Shown one piece after another: positions 38,707-49,460 of a DNA stretch of 64,000 bases. The position numbers and the translations under genes are program-made. Source of the DNA: Isoetes taiwanensis (lineage: Eukaryota; Streptophyta; Lycopodiopsida; Isoetales; Isoetaceae). The stretch lies in assembly GCA_021234155.1 (NCBI GenBank), contig JAJEKV010000322.1, positions 1 through 64,000 on the forward strand. Direction: 5' to 3'. The notes beneath the pieces were generated by a model. That model made no database searches and had not been told where the DNA came from. It was given only the letters and a program-made list of their open reading frames with translations. How positions within the stretch are numbered: the first letter of the stretch is position 1; every line of letters starts with the position of its first letter.

Positions 38707-38869
38707 GCGCTAGTATAGAATACTAATGTGTGCTTACAATTATAAAACACCAAAGTGCGCTAGTATGCTCACAATTATAGAATATGAATGCCTGCTAGTA
38801 TTTTCATATTTTACACATTATGTTGACTTTATAGGTTCATATTTGCTAGGCATACAATTCTTGTGCTAA

Positions 38870-39888
38870 CACTACTACAAAAATAGGTGGATGAGCCAAA
38901 TCTTTTTAAGAGAAGACAAGCACCTATGCATTTCTGTTGCAAATATTTCATGACTTTGTGGTTGTTTGTCTAACAATTAGCAGGGCCCGTGCTCCCCTTT
39001 TCCAGCAAGGGGTGGCTTGAGAATTGGTAGTTTGCAGGAACGGGACAGCTCAAAAGCCATTGACTTCTAGTGGGCGAGGGAGACCCTAGAAAGGTTAAAC
39101 TCTTGGTCTTGCGGGGAAGACAAGGCTGCGGGGCTAGAAGCGGATGGAGTGAGGCGTGGGTCAAGATTCTAAGCGGTCTTTGCTCCCTCACAGTGCGTTG
39201 GTGAGAAGAAGGGCGAGTGCCTTATACATGAGGCACCCCTATAGTATTACTGCGGCGGTGATGGGATGAAGCGACTATCTTGGCGAGGGAAGTTTAAAGA
39301 GGATCTTGCCTCTAGTTTGACAAAGACCCGGTGCATTTGGCTACTCTCTTTCTGCCGCTGGTAATCTCAGTCGGTCTCTTTGCCATATCAGGGCCTATTT
39401 TTGAAGCAATGATGCGGTTAGGGGCATGTGGAAAGACATGAACTCAGCTCCCATAGTATCTTTTTTGGAGAAAGTAGGGTAGTTCTTGTCCGATGCTTGG
39501 GCCTAGTTGTGTCATTAGAGTCTAGAAATTAGTCCTTCTCTCCTGTAGTATCCTACGGAGAAGAAGTTGAGAGAGGCAAAAGAGTACTAGGCTCAGAGTC
39601 TGGACTGCTATCCATGGATTCGAGAAGTGGTAGCAGCTCTGGGCTCAACTGTATGTATGAAAACGTTTATCTTTTGAATATACAGATCCTTGACTTCAAA
39701 AAAAAGAAGGTAGAAATGGCACAAAGTGACATTTTATCCTCTACTTTTACCCAGAGCATAAATGTCACTTTTGTGCCATTTGGGAACCAAAAATGTCATA
39801 AATGGCACAAAAGTGGCGTTTATGCTCACGTAAAAGGCAAAGGATAAATGTCACTTTTGTGCCATTTCTACCTATTTTTGTAGTAGTG
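38870..39888. mobile_element. CACTA-like DNA element
   Basis: The termini are perfect 19-bp inverted repeats, CACTACTACAAAAATAGGT at 38870 and its complement ending at 39888. The paralogous sequence near 42361-42400 lacks the element and joins the same flanks. TAA lies on both sides, with one extra A on the right, which suits a 3-bp target duplication as made by CACTA (En/Spm) elements. The interior codes for nothing recognisable, so it is non-autonomous. The right third is a long hairpin. Confidence 0.75.
39709..39872. repeat. 164-nt imperfect hairpin at element end
   Basis: GGTAGAAATGGCACAAA at 39709 pairs with TTTGTGCCATTTCTACC ending at 39872, and the two arms of about 80 nt remain complementary with few mismatches. 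Within each arm a shorter AAATGGCACAAAA/TTTTGTGCCATTT pair recurs. It could be transposase-binding subterminal DNA or a nested MITE, and its transcript would be an extended hairpin. Confidence 0.8.
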
Positions 39889-39949
39889 ATAAGGTAAATA
39901 TATTATGTCTAATTATATCTAACTCATATAATTGCTATTGGCAAGATGC

Positions 39950-40207
39950 TTTCTCATCTAGGTAAGGACACATCTATTTTTTGCATATTCTATGTTTCAG
40001 TCGGGAGGGGAAAATAGCATATTTTTGTCCAAAAAAAAATGGAGACACTAGCAATAGAAGGCTTGGGCAGTATTAGGCTTGGGGTGAGTTTCCTCTTAGA
40101 AAAGCATGTACCGAACTAGAATATTTAGGCTAGATTGAAATTATGATTAAATAGATTAAATTTTCAAATGAGATGTTGGTTTAGAAATGTTTTAGCTTAT
40201 TTTGTTG
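39950..40207. other. unassigned DNA
   Basis: The stretch lies between the duplication edge and the GIY-YIG frame, with no feature seen. Confidence 0.4.
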
Positions 40208-40535
40208 TTAGATTTTGCTTTTTCTTTTAAGAAACCAGTATTTTAATATTTTGGACGGGCTGGCTACCAGATTGTTATAGCCTCTGGTGGTGGATCTGTG
40301 TTGTTGGATTATTTCTTTTTCTAGTCGGTTTGTTTTGTACTTATTGTTGATTGTATGAAGGACTTGGATTTCGAAATGATCATCGAATGGTTTGTAGGTC
40401 GCAATTGTATTGGGACATTTCTTTGTTGGGCTTCGTTTGAGGACGACATAATCGTGCCTTGACATTTGTCATTTGGCCTATGTAGATTTTGTCGTTGTCT
40501 TTGCATCGTATCGAGTAGATGGGTATTAGCTTGCC
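40208..40535 (-). pseudogene. GIY-YIG nuclease domain, frameshifted
   Basis: Minus-strand reading from 40535 gives PIYSIRCKDNDKIYIGQMTN, then VKAR, and after one frameshift RHDYVVLKRSPTKKC, FEIQVL, NRLEKEIIQQH and GYNNLV. This is the order of the GIY-YIG nuclease fold: the first block (PIY for GIY, 40523-40515), IYIG (40487-40476), the conserved Arg, the metal-binding Glu (40321-40319) and the conserved Asn (40276-40274). Length from first block to Asn is about 82 residues, usual for the domain. A stop lies just upstream of the domain and the product ends near 40208. Such domains occur in UvrC, Slx1, homing nucleases, large DNA viruses and Penelope-like retroelements. The long insert before the Glu and the C-terminal GYN look more like the homing or viral type. 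I infer a dead mobile or viral gene. Confidence 0.65.
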
Positions 40536-40689
40536 TGCTGTTCAGAAAGAAGTATTTAATCTTCGTGTTATTCTTCGTTTATTGTAATAGCATTTGTATA
40601 TTATTGTTGTTACTTGGCAAAATTGTTTTTTGTTTTAATATGAAATACAAATTTGTCAATGCTCTAGGAAGGAAGCAAAAGATAGTGGT

Positions 40690-41219
40690 GGTTATTTACT
40701 TCTTGTTGGTGGGTCCGGATAGAAATCCACGTTGCCGCACAATTCTACCACTAGAGTTTTGTCAATCGTGTAAGTCATTTTTTCAATTGTTACTTTCTGA
40801 TGAATGGGTGTGTTCGTACAAAGACATCATTTTTTCTGCCATTTTTCTTGGAGAGATGATAAAGCATCGAGGAACACATTGTACCCAGAATGTAATATGC
40901 TTGCTTGATATGGGTTTATAGATGTGGAAGTGTTGCAGTTGCAGGCTATTGCGAGTGCCAAGGCATCTTGGGCCTTGGTGAGGGTCGAGTAGTTAAGGTC
41001 CACATTTTTCTGGCGGAGTATATGTTTGAGTAGACCTGCACGAGTTACAGATTCTGATCTATTCAATAACGTTATGTGGAAGTTAGGTTCTTTGATTAAA
41101 ATATTACCTTCGGCAAAGGGTTCTTTGTGTTATTTTTCGAACTTGTTTTTTTCGTCCTTTGCCTTGTTTCTAAATTCGTCCAAGTTACCCTGTCGCCCAT
41201 CCGTGGACATAATCTGTCG
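40690..41219 (-). pseudogene. unidentified protein upstream of the GIY-YIG frame, with a 2A-like end
   Basis: A single minus-strand frame from an ATG near 41213 stays open to about 40700 except for two internal stops. It includes HKEPFAEGNILIKEPNFHI, LLKHILRQKNVDLNY and LTKAQDALALAIACNCNTST. It ends LVVELCGNVDFYPDPPTRSK and a stop. The last block resembles a degenerate 'GDVExNPGP' 2A-like sequence, which some non-LTR retrotransposons carry. It lies on the same strand and about 150 bases upstream of the GIY-YIG domain, so both may come from one element. I do not recognise the rest. Confidence 0.35.
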
Positions 41220-41746
41220 GTTCTATTCCACATAGGTTCATGTACCTCATCGTTCCGCTTGTCAGAAACGCATGTTTTTCCTTAACTTTTATACAAACTT
41301 GCTTCTCTAATTATGGTTCTAAGGACGAGATAGATCAGCTCGATGTCAGACATAACAAATGATAGCAAATGGTATGAGCATCTGTCTTACTTAGACCATC
41401 ATATACATGTCTTTTTCCGATTTTTCTTAGACAAGAATAGGATAAACCCAAAATAGGATTGCGCCAGAGGTGATTGAATTAGTTCAATATCCCAAGAAAG
41501 TGCATAAGCGGTTAGCAGATTGTGATGTGAGGAAGATTCGACTTTCAATGTGCAATTTGTCACAATGTTACGAAATATCAGCTACAAATAAAAATTTAGT
41601 TGATGTGTCAAACACAGGCTCATCAAAATCGGACCAAAAACCACATGAATTTTGACTGCGTGTTTGTGACAGCCTTATAAATGTAACATCACATTAACTG
41701 TAAGCAACTATGCCCAACATTTTTTAAGCTGAGCTACAAATAAAAC
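41220..41746. other. unassigned DNA
   Basis: A short minus-strand frame beginning MSDIELIYLV occurs near 41350, but it is too short to interpret. Confidence 0.35.
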
Positions 41747-42420
41747 TCATTCCAAGTGGTGAGGAATATTACCGGGCCTCAAACCTCGACTCGTACCTGC
41801 TTTGTACCTGTTGTTGTGCATGGCATATATGGCCTTCCAACCCCCTCTAACACGCAATCGGATGGAGTATGTGGTAGAAGAAAACTCCACTTTCAAATAC
41901 TTGTAGGTGGGAGCCACCTCCACATTTTGGTTGTGGTAGGGGGGTTTGGTTGGCGCAAGGATAACACAAAGCTCCGCCCAAGCTCCATGTCCAAAGCTTC
42001 AACAAAGGGGATGCCGTAGAAGCCATATATGGAAACCCTCATTCGTTTTCACTTTGGAAATGGAGATGGCCTCAAAAGGATCTTCCGTCTAAAGTTGTGC
42101 ACCAAATGTTTAATTTCAATCATGGGGGGTGGGTGTTGGTTTTTTTGGGGGTTATAAAGAAGATATTAAAAATAATTACAAAATACTAATGTTTGTATTA
42201 TAAAATGCTAATGTGTGCTGATACTAAGATGTGCTAGTATAGAATAGAATAGAATATGATTTGACTGTTTATAAAATACTAATGTGTGCTAGTATGCTCA
42301 AAATTATAAAATATTATATGTTTACCTTTTACATATTTATATTGTCTTTGTAGGTGCATATTTGCTAGGCATACAATTCTTACGTTAAGGTAAAAAGTTA
42401 TGTCTGATTAGATATACATG
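41747..42420 (-). mobile_element. LINE relic in duplicated block, copy 2 (CACTA-empty)
   Basis: This block is collinear with 37127-37636 plus 38707-38869 plus 39889-39930. It carries the same TYKYLKVEFSST reading on the minus strand, followed by WKAIYAMHNNRYKAG. It lacks both the 1.07-kb segment and the CACTA-like element, and so serves as a reference for the empty site near 42384-42388. Confidence 0.65.
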
Positions 42421-42429
42421 GGAGCTAGA

Positions 42430-43012
42430 AACCATGTTGAGGGCAAGTAGGTTTACCCGGTTGCATGTTTGATCACATGTGAACAAAGGTTTGATCACAT
42501 GTGAAAAAGGTACAATAATATGACATGATATTTGAGAGTTGGTACCTTTCTAAAATGGGGGAGGGGGGGTGTTGTAAATCATAGGCCATTAGATCTGGGC
42601 AAGCTATTTTTAGCCATCCGACGGCCTGTTTGATCCAGCCACCCAGCATGATGTACATTAAAACCAAAAAAAGACCCTCAGGGTGGCCGTCAGGTCAGTT
42701 TGATGCCATCTCAAAGCTTGAATTAATTTGATTCTCGACATACACGTTGTTGGGCTGGATTGAAAACCAGTTAATGAGTTTATAGAATTGAATGTGCATG
42801 CCTTGCAATTTAAGAGATACAAATCTCTCTTAATCTAAGTTGGATGATTGCAACTGGCTACAAGAAGAACCTCTTTTTATCTGACGCAAATTTATTTGAT
42901 TTGGCAGAGGCAATTCTTTAGAGAGTGCAAAACACATATCATAATTGGAATATAGTTTTCCATTGAAGAAACAATTATCTTCCGCAATTGTGGAGTGGCA
43001 ACTTATTACATA
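42430..43012. other. unassigned DNA
   Basis: No gene or repeat boundary is seen up to the Helitron insertion point. Confidence 0.4.
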
Positions 43013-44823
43013 TCTTATATTATAATGTTATACCGTAAGTGTGTAGTGCATCGAGCCCTAATTTGAATGGCCGAGATCATCTGGATGCATCCGAAGACCT
43101 AGATTTATTGCACGACTTACCAACACTGTGATTGGTCATGCTTCCATCTCTTAAGGGGAAAGGGTAAATGAAAAGAGGGAAAAGGAAAAGGGAAGTGGAA
43201 AGAGAGAATGTGAAGGGCAAAAAGGCATGGGGAAAAGGGAAAAGGGTAAAAGAAAAAGGAAAAAGGGTGGGGATAAGAGAAGAGAAAAAGGCATGGAAAA
43301 CGAAAAAGGGAAAGGGAACCTGGGAAAAGGGCACGAGGGAAGGAGGAAGAGATAAAGTGGAAAAGGTAAATGGAACGGGCATGAAAAAAAAAGGAAAGAG
43401 GAAAAGGTTGAAAAAGGGAGAAAAAAAGCATGGAAAAGGGGAGGAGAAAAAAAACATGGGAAAAGGAAGGAGCATGGGAAAAGGGGGAAAGAGAGAAGCA
43501 TTGAGGAAAGAGGAAAAAGGAAGGGACAAATGGCATAGGAAAAGGGAAAAAAAAGAGAGGGAAAGGGAAGGGAAAAATGCATCAAGAGTGAAAGGTTGAA
43601 AAATGAGGAAAAGGGAAGGACAAGGGGAACAAGAAAAGAATGGGGAGAGGGAAAAGAAAAGGGGCATAGAAAAGGGAAAGTGAGAAAAAGAAAAGGAAAG
43701 GAAAAGGGTGAAAGGGAACCTAGGTAAAGGTCACAAGGAAAAGAAAGAGGGAAATGAAAAAGGGAAGGGGGAAGGGCATGAGAGAAAAAGGAAGAGGAAA
43801 ATGGTGAAGAAAGGGAAAAAGAAAAAAGGGAAAAGAAAAGGGCAAGAGAGAAAGGGTGGGGAAAAGAGGAAAATGGGTATAGGAAATAAGAGAATAAAAC
43901 AAATGTGCAAAAGGCATGGAAAAGGGAAAAGGAAAAAGGAAAGGAAGGGAAAAGTGCAATGTGGAAAAGGATCGCAAAGGAGGAAAACGGAAGAAAAAAA
44001 TCCATCAAGAAGAGGAAACGGGAAAAAATGGAAAGGGAAAGGAAAGAGAAAAGAAAAAGGAAGGGTTGAAAGAAGGGAAAATTGCACGGGAAGAGGGAAA
44101 GGGTGGGAAAAGGAGGAAAAGGAAGCACGGGAAAAATAGAAAGAAGAAAAGGGTGGGAAAAAGGGCATGGGAAAAGGGAAATAGAAAAGAAAAAAGAATG
44201 GAAAAGGGGGGGAAAGAGAGAGAGGCACGGGAAAAAGGAAATGAGGAAAATGGAAAAGGGGAAGAAAAAAAGGAAACATGGAAAAGGGAAAGAGGGAAAG
44301 GGTGAGGAGATGGAAAAAGGGAAGGTAAAAACGGGCATGGAAAACGGGAGGGAGAAAAGAAAAATGGAAGAGAAAAGGGCACACAAAAAAATGAGGAAAA
44401 GAGTGGGAAAAGGAGGAAAAGAGAAGGGAAAATAGGCATGGAAATGGGCAAAAGAGTAAAAGGTTGAGAAAAAAGGGAAGACATGGAAAAACGGTGGGGA
44501 AAAGAGAAGGCATAAAAAAAGAGAAAGGGGAAGGAAAAAGAGCAAAGAAAAAAGAGAAGAGGGAAAAGGTGGAGAAAGGAGCAAAAGGGAAGGGAAAAAG
44601 GTTATTGGGAACAGGGAAGGGGGAAGGAAAGGGATGGGAAAACAAAAAAACATGTGAGAAAGACGAGAAAAAGAAGGGGAAAAAAAAAAAGTAGAGAAAA
44701 TATGAAATGCGGGATAGAGCAAAAGGGAAAGGGAAAGGGATAGGGATAGGGCTTTTCTCACTGCATCCCAAAGCATTTACAGGCTCTCAACTTATGCCCA
44801 GCAACGCTGGGCACGATTACTAG
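43013..44823 (+). mobile_element. non-autonomous Helitron with polypurine core, 1.8 kb
   Basis: It starts TCTTATATTATAATGTTATA at 43013. It ends with a perfect GCCCAGC-AAC-GCTGGGC hairpin (44796-44812), seven bases, then CTAG (44820-44823). Host A precedes it and T follows. The 3' end AACTTATGCCCAGC...ATTACTAG is shared with the element at 52555 on the other strand. The first 160 bases match the Helitron at 29149. Apart from the ends it is almost entirely a G/A tract. No helicase is encoded. Confidence 0.9.
43152..44758. repeat. 1.6-kb polypurine/polypyrimidine tract
   Basis: The plus strand is almost only G and A, in GGAAAA, GGGAAA and AAGAGG variants, with scattered GCATGG and GTGG interruptions about every 40-80 bases (often GGCATGGGAAAA). 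This suggests an expanded short repeat of the type GGAAAAGGGAAA with occasional GCATG. It can form intramolecular triplex DNA in principle. The long frame on the minus strand here arises from composition. Confidence 0.9.
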
Positions 44824-46687
44824 TGGTTTGTAATGGTTTATCGGGGGTATTCGTATGCCTTTTTCGTATAATGCTGACGTCAGTATATAGGTTTTGGTCT
44901 TTCAGGTCGGCCGAGGTTAGTAACTTAGGTTTCCTCTGTGGTTTTGGTCGGTTAGGCTTTTTACGAAGTTTCTTGAGCGGCTAGGAAGGAGGAGCCGCGT
45001 GGAGATGGGTATGGTAGTCTACGTGTGGCAAAGTCCTAGGCGCTTCACAGTTTTTCCGGTCCAAAAAATGATTTTCCGGTTCCCAAAAAATATAGCAGGA
45101 TAAACGGCCGATCAAAAAAAGGGCGTATAAGGATTTAGCCGACTCATATTTATATGTGTAGGATTTTTTCCGGTTAAAAAAAAAAGTTATAGGATTTTTT
45201 TATAGATAGATAGATAGATAGATAGTAGTTTTAACGTCACGCTACTAGGCAGCATATATACTAGGGTTGCTAGTATATATTTTCTCTATGACTTATATTT
45301 TCCTACCTTAAACTACCTCTAATAATTAGTATTGCTAGCTACCTCTAATAATTATTGATTTAATAATGGTTGCCAACGAAAAGGCCAATTTAAAAAAAAA
45401 AAAAAAAGAACAAAAAAAACAAAATTCCAAGCATCAGAATTACGGATTGAGAAATTCTTGGCGGACAGTTCGCTGGTTCGCTTATGCCGAACTGGATTCG
45501 GCGCCAAAATCCAGCAGCAATCTATTCATATGAGTGAGATCAATCATCGATTCTTGAGGCTTCTGATTCAATTCAAACGACTTGGGCATCTGCAACAGCG
45601 TTTTCATGAGGTGAGTTTTTTATTCCTATAGCAAGTTTCTACCAAACAGGGGTTAAATTAGACAATCGATTCTGCATTCTTCACAGTCAAATCCGCATTC
45701 TTCACTGTCAATTCCGCTGCCACATTCAGAAGCACAGCATGACATGCCAAATGCGAGTAAACAGCGTCAGGATTCGTTACCTGGTCCGGTTCTGATGAAA
45801 GATTTGCAGAAGTTTTGATGGTCCTGTTCTGAGGATTTGCAGCAGAGTATGAAAGAATTCTGATCTGGTTCTGATTTATTTTCATCCTCTTTTTTTTCCA
45901 GTCAATATGCCAAAGGTTCCAGTTGCAAAGAAGCGTTGCATGGCCACAGAAATTCAAGCTGGGAGACAGTCCACCTTGAAATGGAGAATTGACAAGCACA
46001 TTTTCACAGGATTATGACTTGTTTATGTTAATTTTGTTGCAATTTAATAGGAAAATCAATTGTTCTTTGTAGGCGATAAATTTGTTTTAATATCCTTTTA
46101 TTTTTGAGATTTGAAGGAAATTTTCCGAACCAAAATTTTATTACTAGGATAAATCCCATTCAAATTTGTAGATGCCTGTTCATCCCACGCCTAGTAGGAA
46201 ATTTTCCTGTTCGTTTAAAATACTTTGCCATACACTGATGGCAGTGGACATCTGGGCATCTTTGACGCTGTCAGAGTGCTGCCATATCCCACCTCTTCAA
46301 TCGAGCTTTTTTTTTTTTCTTTTTGTGATGGAACATTTTGCACCGTTTCTATTCTTTTGCTTTCTTTGAAGCGCTCCACATTAGAATAATATGTGCTTGC
46401 ATGCCCGTAGAGGCATGTGAGGCTTTCTTCTCACATTTTGGGTCGGATTCTTCTTCAACGAATTTCTTGTGCCGGTGTTTTCTTCAACAATTCTGCTTTG
46501 GCGCAGGGAGGCTTGTGGAAGGTGTGAGTTGGAGGTGGCATTGTGGAGCATGGGTTCCGACTGGCCTTGTTGTGTAATTCATAAAGCGGCTCATAGGCAC
46601 ACAACTGATTTATGAAGCTCACTTTGTTCTACTGTTTATGGTTGAGAAATTATTTATGAAGGGCACTTTGTTTCACTGTTGCGACCT
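44824..46687. other. unassigned DNA with simple repeats
   Basis: A GATA microsatellite lies at about 45203-45226. An 11-bp-arm hairpin (ATATATACTAG / CTAGTATATAT) lies at 45254-45280. ACCTCTAATAATTA is duplicated near 45315 and 45340. No gene is seen. Confidence 0.45.
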
Positions 46688-46772
46688 CTGTTTGTTAAGG
46701 TCTCTTTGATATGTAGCAGAAAGGCAAATTCTGTTTGTTAAGGTCTCTTTGATATGTAGCAGAAAGGCAAAT
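46688..46772 (+). repeat. 43-bp tandem duplication
   Basis: CTGTTTGTTAAGGTCTCTTT and the rest of the 43-base unit at 46688-46730 repeat immediately at 46731 without change. Confidence 0.9.
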
Positions 46773-46840
46773 GGCAGATTGTTTGACATCTGGCATAAAA
46801 ATCACAAATATTATGCATTTCTGTGTCTTTCGAAGTGCAT

Positions 46841-46926
46841 GATTATCATCATTGTCATGCGCTTCCCTACAAAAGTGCATGTCGTGATTATCATCATTGT
46901 CATGCGCTTCCCTACAAAAGTGCATG
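46841..46926 (+). repeat. 45-bp tandem duplication
   Basis: GATTATCATCATTGTCATGC and the rest of the 45-base unit at 46841-46885 repeat at 46886-46926. It lies only 70 bases after the 43-bp duplication. Confidence 0.9.
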
Positions 46927-48069
46927 TTCCTTCATGGAGCCCACTTTATTGCAATCCCATAAAGTGCTATTGGCACACCTGCTATGTTGGATGTTTATAG
47001 AGGACGTGCTCTTGTTAACTGGAATGGCAGCTTGTAATACTGCTCAGAGTTGTCTCAGACTCTTTGTTCCACAATTCTTGTTCTTGTTATTCAATTCTTG
47101 TTGTAATTCGATATATGTTATGGAAGAGGAGCTTCTGTTTGTTCCACATTCATGTTCTTGTTATTCAGTTATTTTTGAACACATGTTCTATGTCATTGTG
47201 AAGATACTAGAAAAAGTGATTCAGTCAATCCTCTCTGAAGACGCTTTGGAGAAACTACTTCAATAGTATTGCTTCATGGGGCTTCATGGGTAGACCTCTA
47301 TCTTGCTTGGTTTGTGATTATGTCAATCACAAACCAATATGTTAGCTTCGTGGTACAAACTATGTTCCCTTTTCTATTAATGCAACTTTTCTAAATAGAT
47401 AAACTCTTGATTAATATTGTGCTTTACTTTTCAACTGTGGAAAAAAGACCAAAGTGCCCATAAAAAAATACCCTATATAAATTTACACTATTCTTATCAT
47501 ATCTCATCTTGATTTTTGGAGCTTGGATAGATGGAGGAGCATGCACTGATGTGCTTAGAGCACATATAGCAACAAAAATTGGCACTCAATCCTTTCATTG
47601 CCAATAGAAAGATTGACCGTCTGATTAATAAATGCTGGTTTGACTTAGTCCAACACACTTGCATTTTTATATTTTTCAAAACTGAATTTTTTTTGTTATG
47701 CCATTATATATAATCACATCAAGGCCATTACATAATGCCAAAATGGTGTCCTTGTGGATCTAATCCTATCATCAGAATGTCTGTGCCATTTAAAAATTGA
47801 TAGCTCATCTTTGTTAAGCATCTCCATCCATTCTGAATTTCCATGGAGTCTGGACTAACTATAGCTGCTTGTTTTTTTGTTGTGTGTCTATTAAAATCAA
47901 CTAGAGAAAGCACATCACACATGGAACCAAACACTAGAATATCTTGTTCCAAATGAGAAAATAGATCACCCTATCCAAATTGTCAGACCTTACACACGAG
48001 ATTCTCTTAGTGGAATGTAGCAACCAACAAAAATAAGTTTTCAAAATTGTTCAGGTATTTCAATCCAAA
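46927..48069. other. unassigned DNA with one protein-like frame
   Basis: A minus-strand frame at 47952-47728 (for example DILVFGSMCDVLSLVDFNRH) looks protein-like, but I recognise no family. Otherwise nothing is seen. Confidence 0.3.
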
Positions 48070-48831
48070 TATACTGAAGTATTGGTCTTCGTGGACGCAA
48101 AAGTCCTGGGTTAGACGGTCTTCCTCCAGAGTTCTACCTAGAATTTTGGAAGATTATGAAAGATGCTTTAACTATCTTCCTTCAAGTTGCTTGGAAGGCA
48201 AATAAAATAGCCCCAGCTATTAATGCAGGTCATATTGCATTGATCCCCAAAGTAGACAATCCAGAATCTTTGGAGGATTGCAAGGCATGTTTCATTAACC
48301 AACACAACTTATAAGGTGTTAGCAAAAATCTTGGCAAATAGGCTAAACCTTGAGCTGCGAATGTGATAAACCCCTGCCAGTCTGCCTTTCTATCTAGAAG
48401 GAGTATCCTGGACAATTATCTTGGGGCCTATGAGGGTCTACATTGGAACAAACTCTCGGGCCTTTGATGCATGTTGTTAAAACTAGACTTTAAACGTGCA
48501 TATGACATAATAAGCTGGCAGTTTCTAGAGAAAGCTATGACACATTTGTAATTTTTCTGAAAAGATATTTTAAAACATATGGAGTTTTAATGCCTTAGCA
48601 GCCTCGGCCTGACTGGTGAATGGAACCCCTACAAAGATATTTCAATGTAAGTGTGGGGTAAGACAAGGCTGCCCTTTAGCACCTTATCTATTCTTAATTG
48701 TAGCAGAAATTGTCACGAGATTAGCCCTCCACCTCCATGCCCAGAAACTAATAAACTATCTAGCTCTTCCAAAAGATTTGGGTAGCTTTGTCATCATGCA
48801 ATATGCAGATGACACTTTTTTGTTTGTCTTA
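48070..48831 (+). mobile_element. LINE fragment B (reverse transcriptase, plus strand)
   Basis: Plus-strand frames give GLRGRKSPGLDGLPPEFYLE, INAGHIALIPKVDNPESLED, then a broken stretch with FKRAYDIISW, then an open frame at 48616-48831 containing GVRQGCPLAPYLFLIVAEI and the catalytic QYADDTFLF. These are successive LINE reverse-transcriptase blocks in the right order. The family is the same as fragment A at 26-27.9 kb. The sequence stops abruptly just after YADDTFLFV, where an unrelated interspersed repeat begins, so the element is truncated at both ends. Several stops lie between blocks. Confidence 0.8.
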
Positions 48832-49460
48832 ATACTAGAGTAGTCCCGGGGACCATTCCTGGTCCATGGACCAGAATTGGTCTAGTTGACCCATTGTCAC
48901 TTAAACGAATGTATATGAGAATAGAAGTTTCAATTTCGCGATATAATGCCACCATATCAATCTTTACTCGGTTCTTAATGATCTTCGAGAATTTCAAGAC
49001 CAGTGAACTCGCCTATATGTTGTAGTGATTGTTCAAATATTAGAGAATTTGACAGTTTCTGCAACAGTCCAAAACTGCATTCTTGGATTTTCCTAGCATA
49101 AACAGGCCTAAACCTTGCTAAAATTGGAAGTATTTGTCTATTTATGATAGAACATATTGATTTGTATGTTTTTAGCTTTGATTGCTATCATCTAACGTCT
49201 GTGGAAGCCGGCAAACTTTATTTTGTTCAAAACACTTGTTTGCAGTTTAGGAATTATTTCTCTCTTATTATTGCAAGTTTTGGCTTAATTCTTGTGGCCA
49301 TAGGTTCTTAACTATATGATGTACAATCTTATGTTTTTTTGGAGTGTTCATAAGTTATATCAACTTCAAAATCTAATAGAGAATTTTCTTTACAGAATTT
49401 AAGACAAAATTATATGTTAAAATGCTCCAAAATCACCACCTCTAAGTATCACGAGGGTAA
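48832..49460 (+). repeat. interspersed repeat copy 2
   Basis: This begins TAATACTAGAGT at the point where the LINE reading ends and aligns with 393-640 and 1640-1990. A perfect 16-bp palindrome, CTGGTCCATGGACCAG, lies at 48859-48874. No coding frame was recognised. Confidence 0.55.

Noticed and set aside
36820-42420. The LINE-relic duplication (37.1 and 41.7 kb) as LTRs of one retrotransposon
   Set aside because: The repeated blocks encode LINE reverse-transcriptase residues, lack TG...CA ends and have no primer-binding site after them. They are a local duplication, not LTRs.
43151-44776. A 541-codon open frame on the minus strand (and 346, 196, 159 and 143 codon frames nearby)
   Set aside because: The strand is nearly all C and T. 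Every stop codon contains A or G, so a polypyrimidine strand cannot contain stops. The predicted Phe/Pro/Ser/Leu protein is a composition artefact, and the plus-strand Lys/Gly/Glu frames are likewise.
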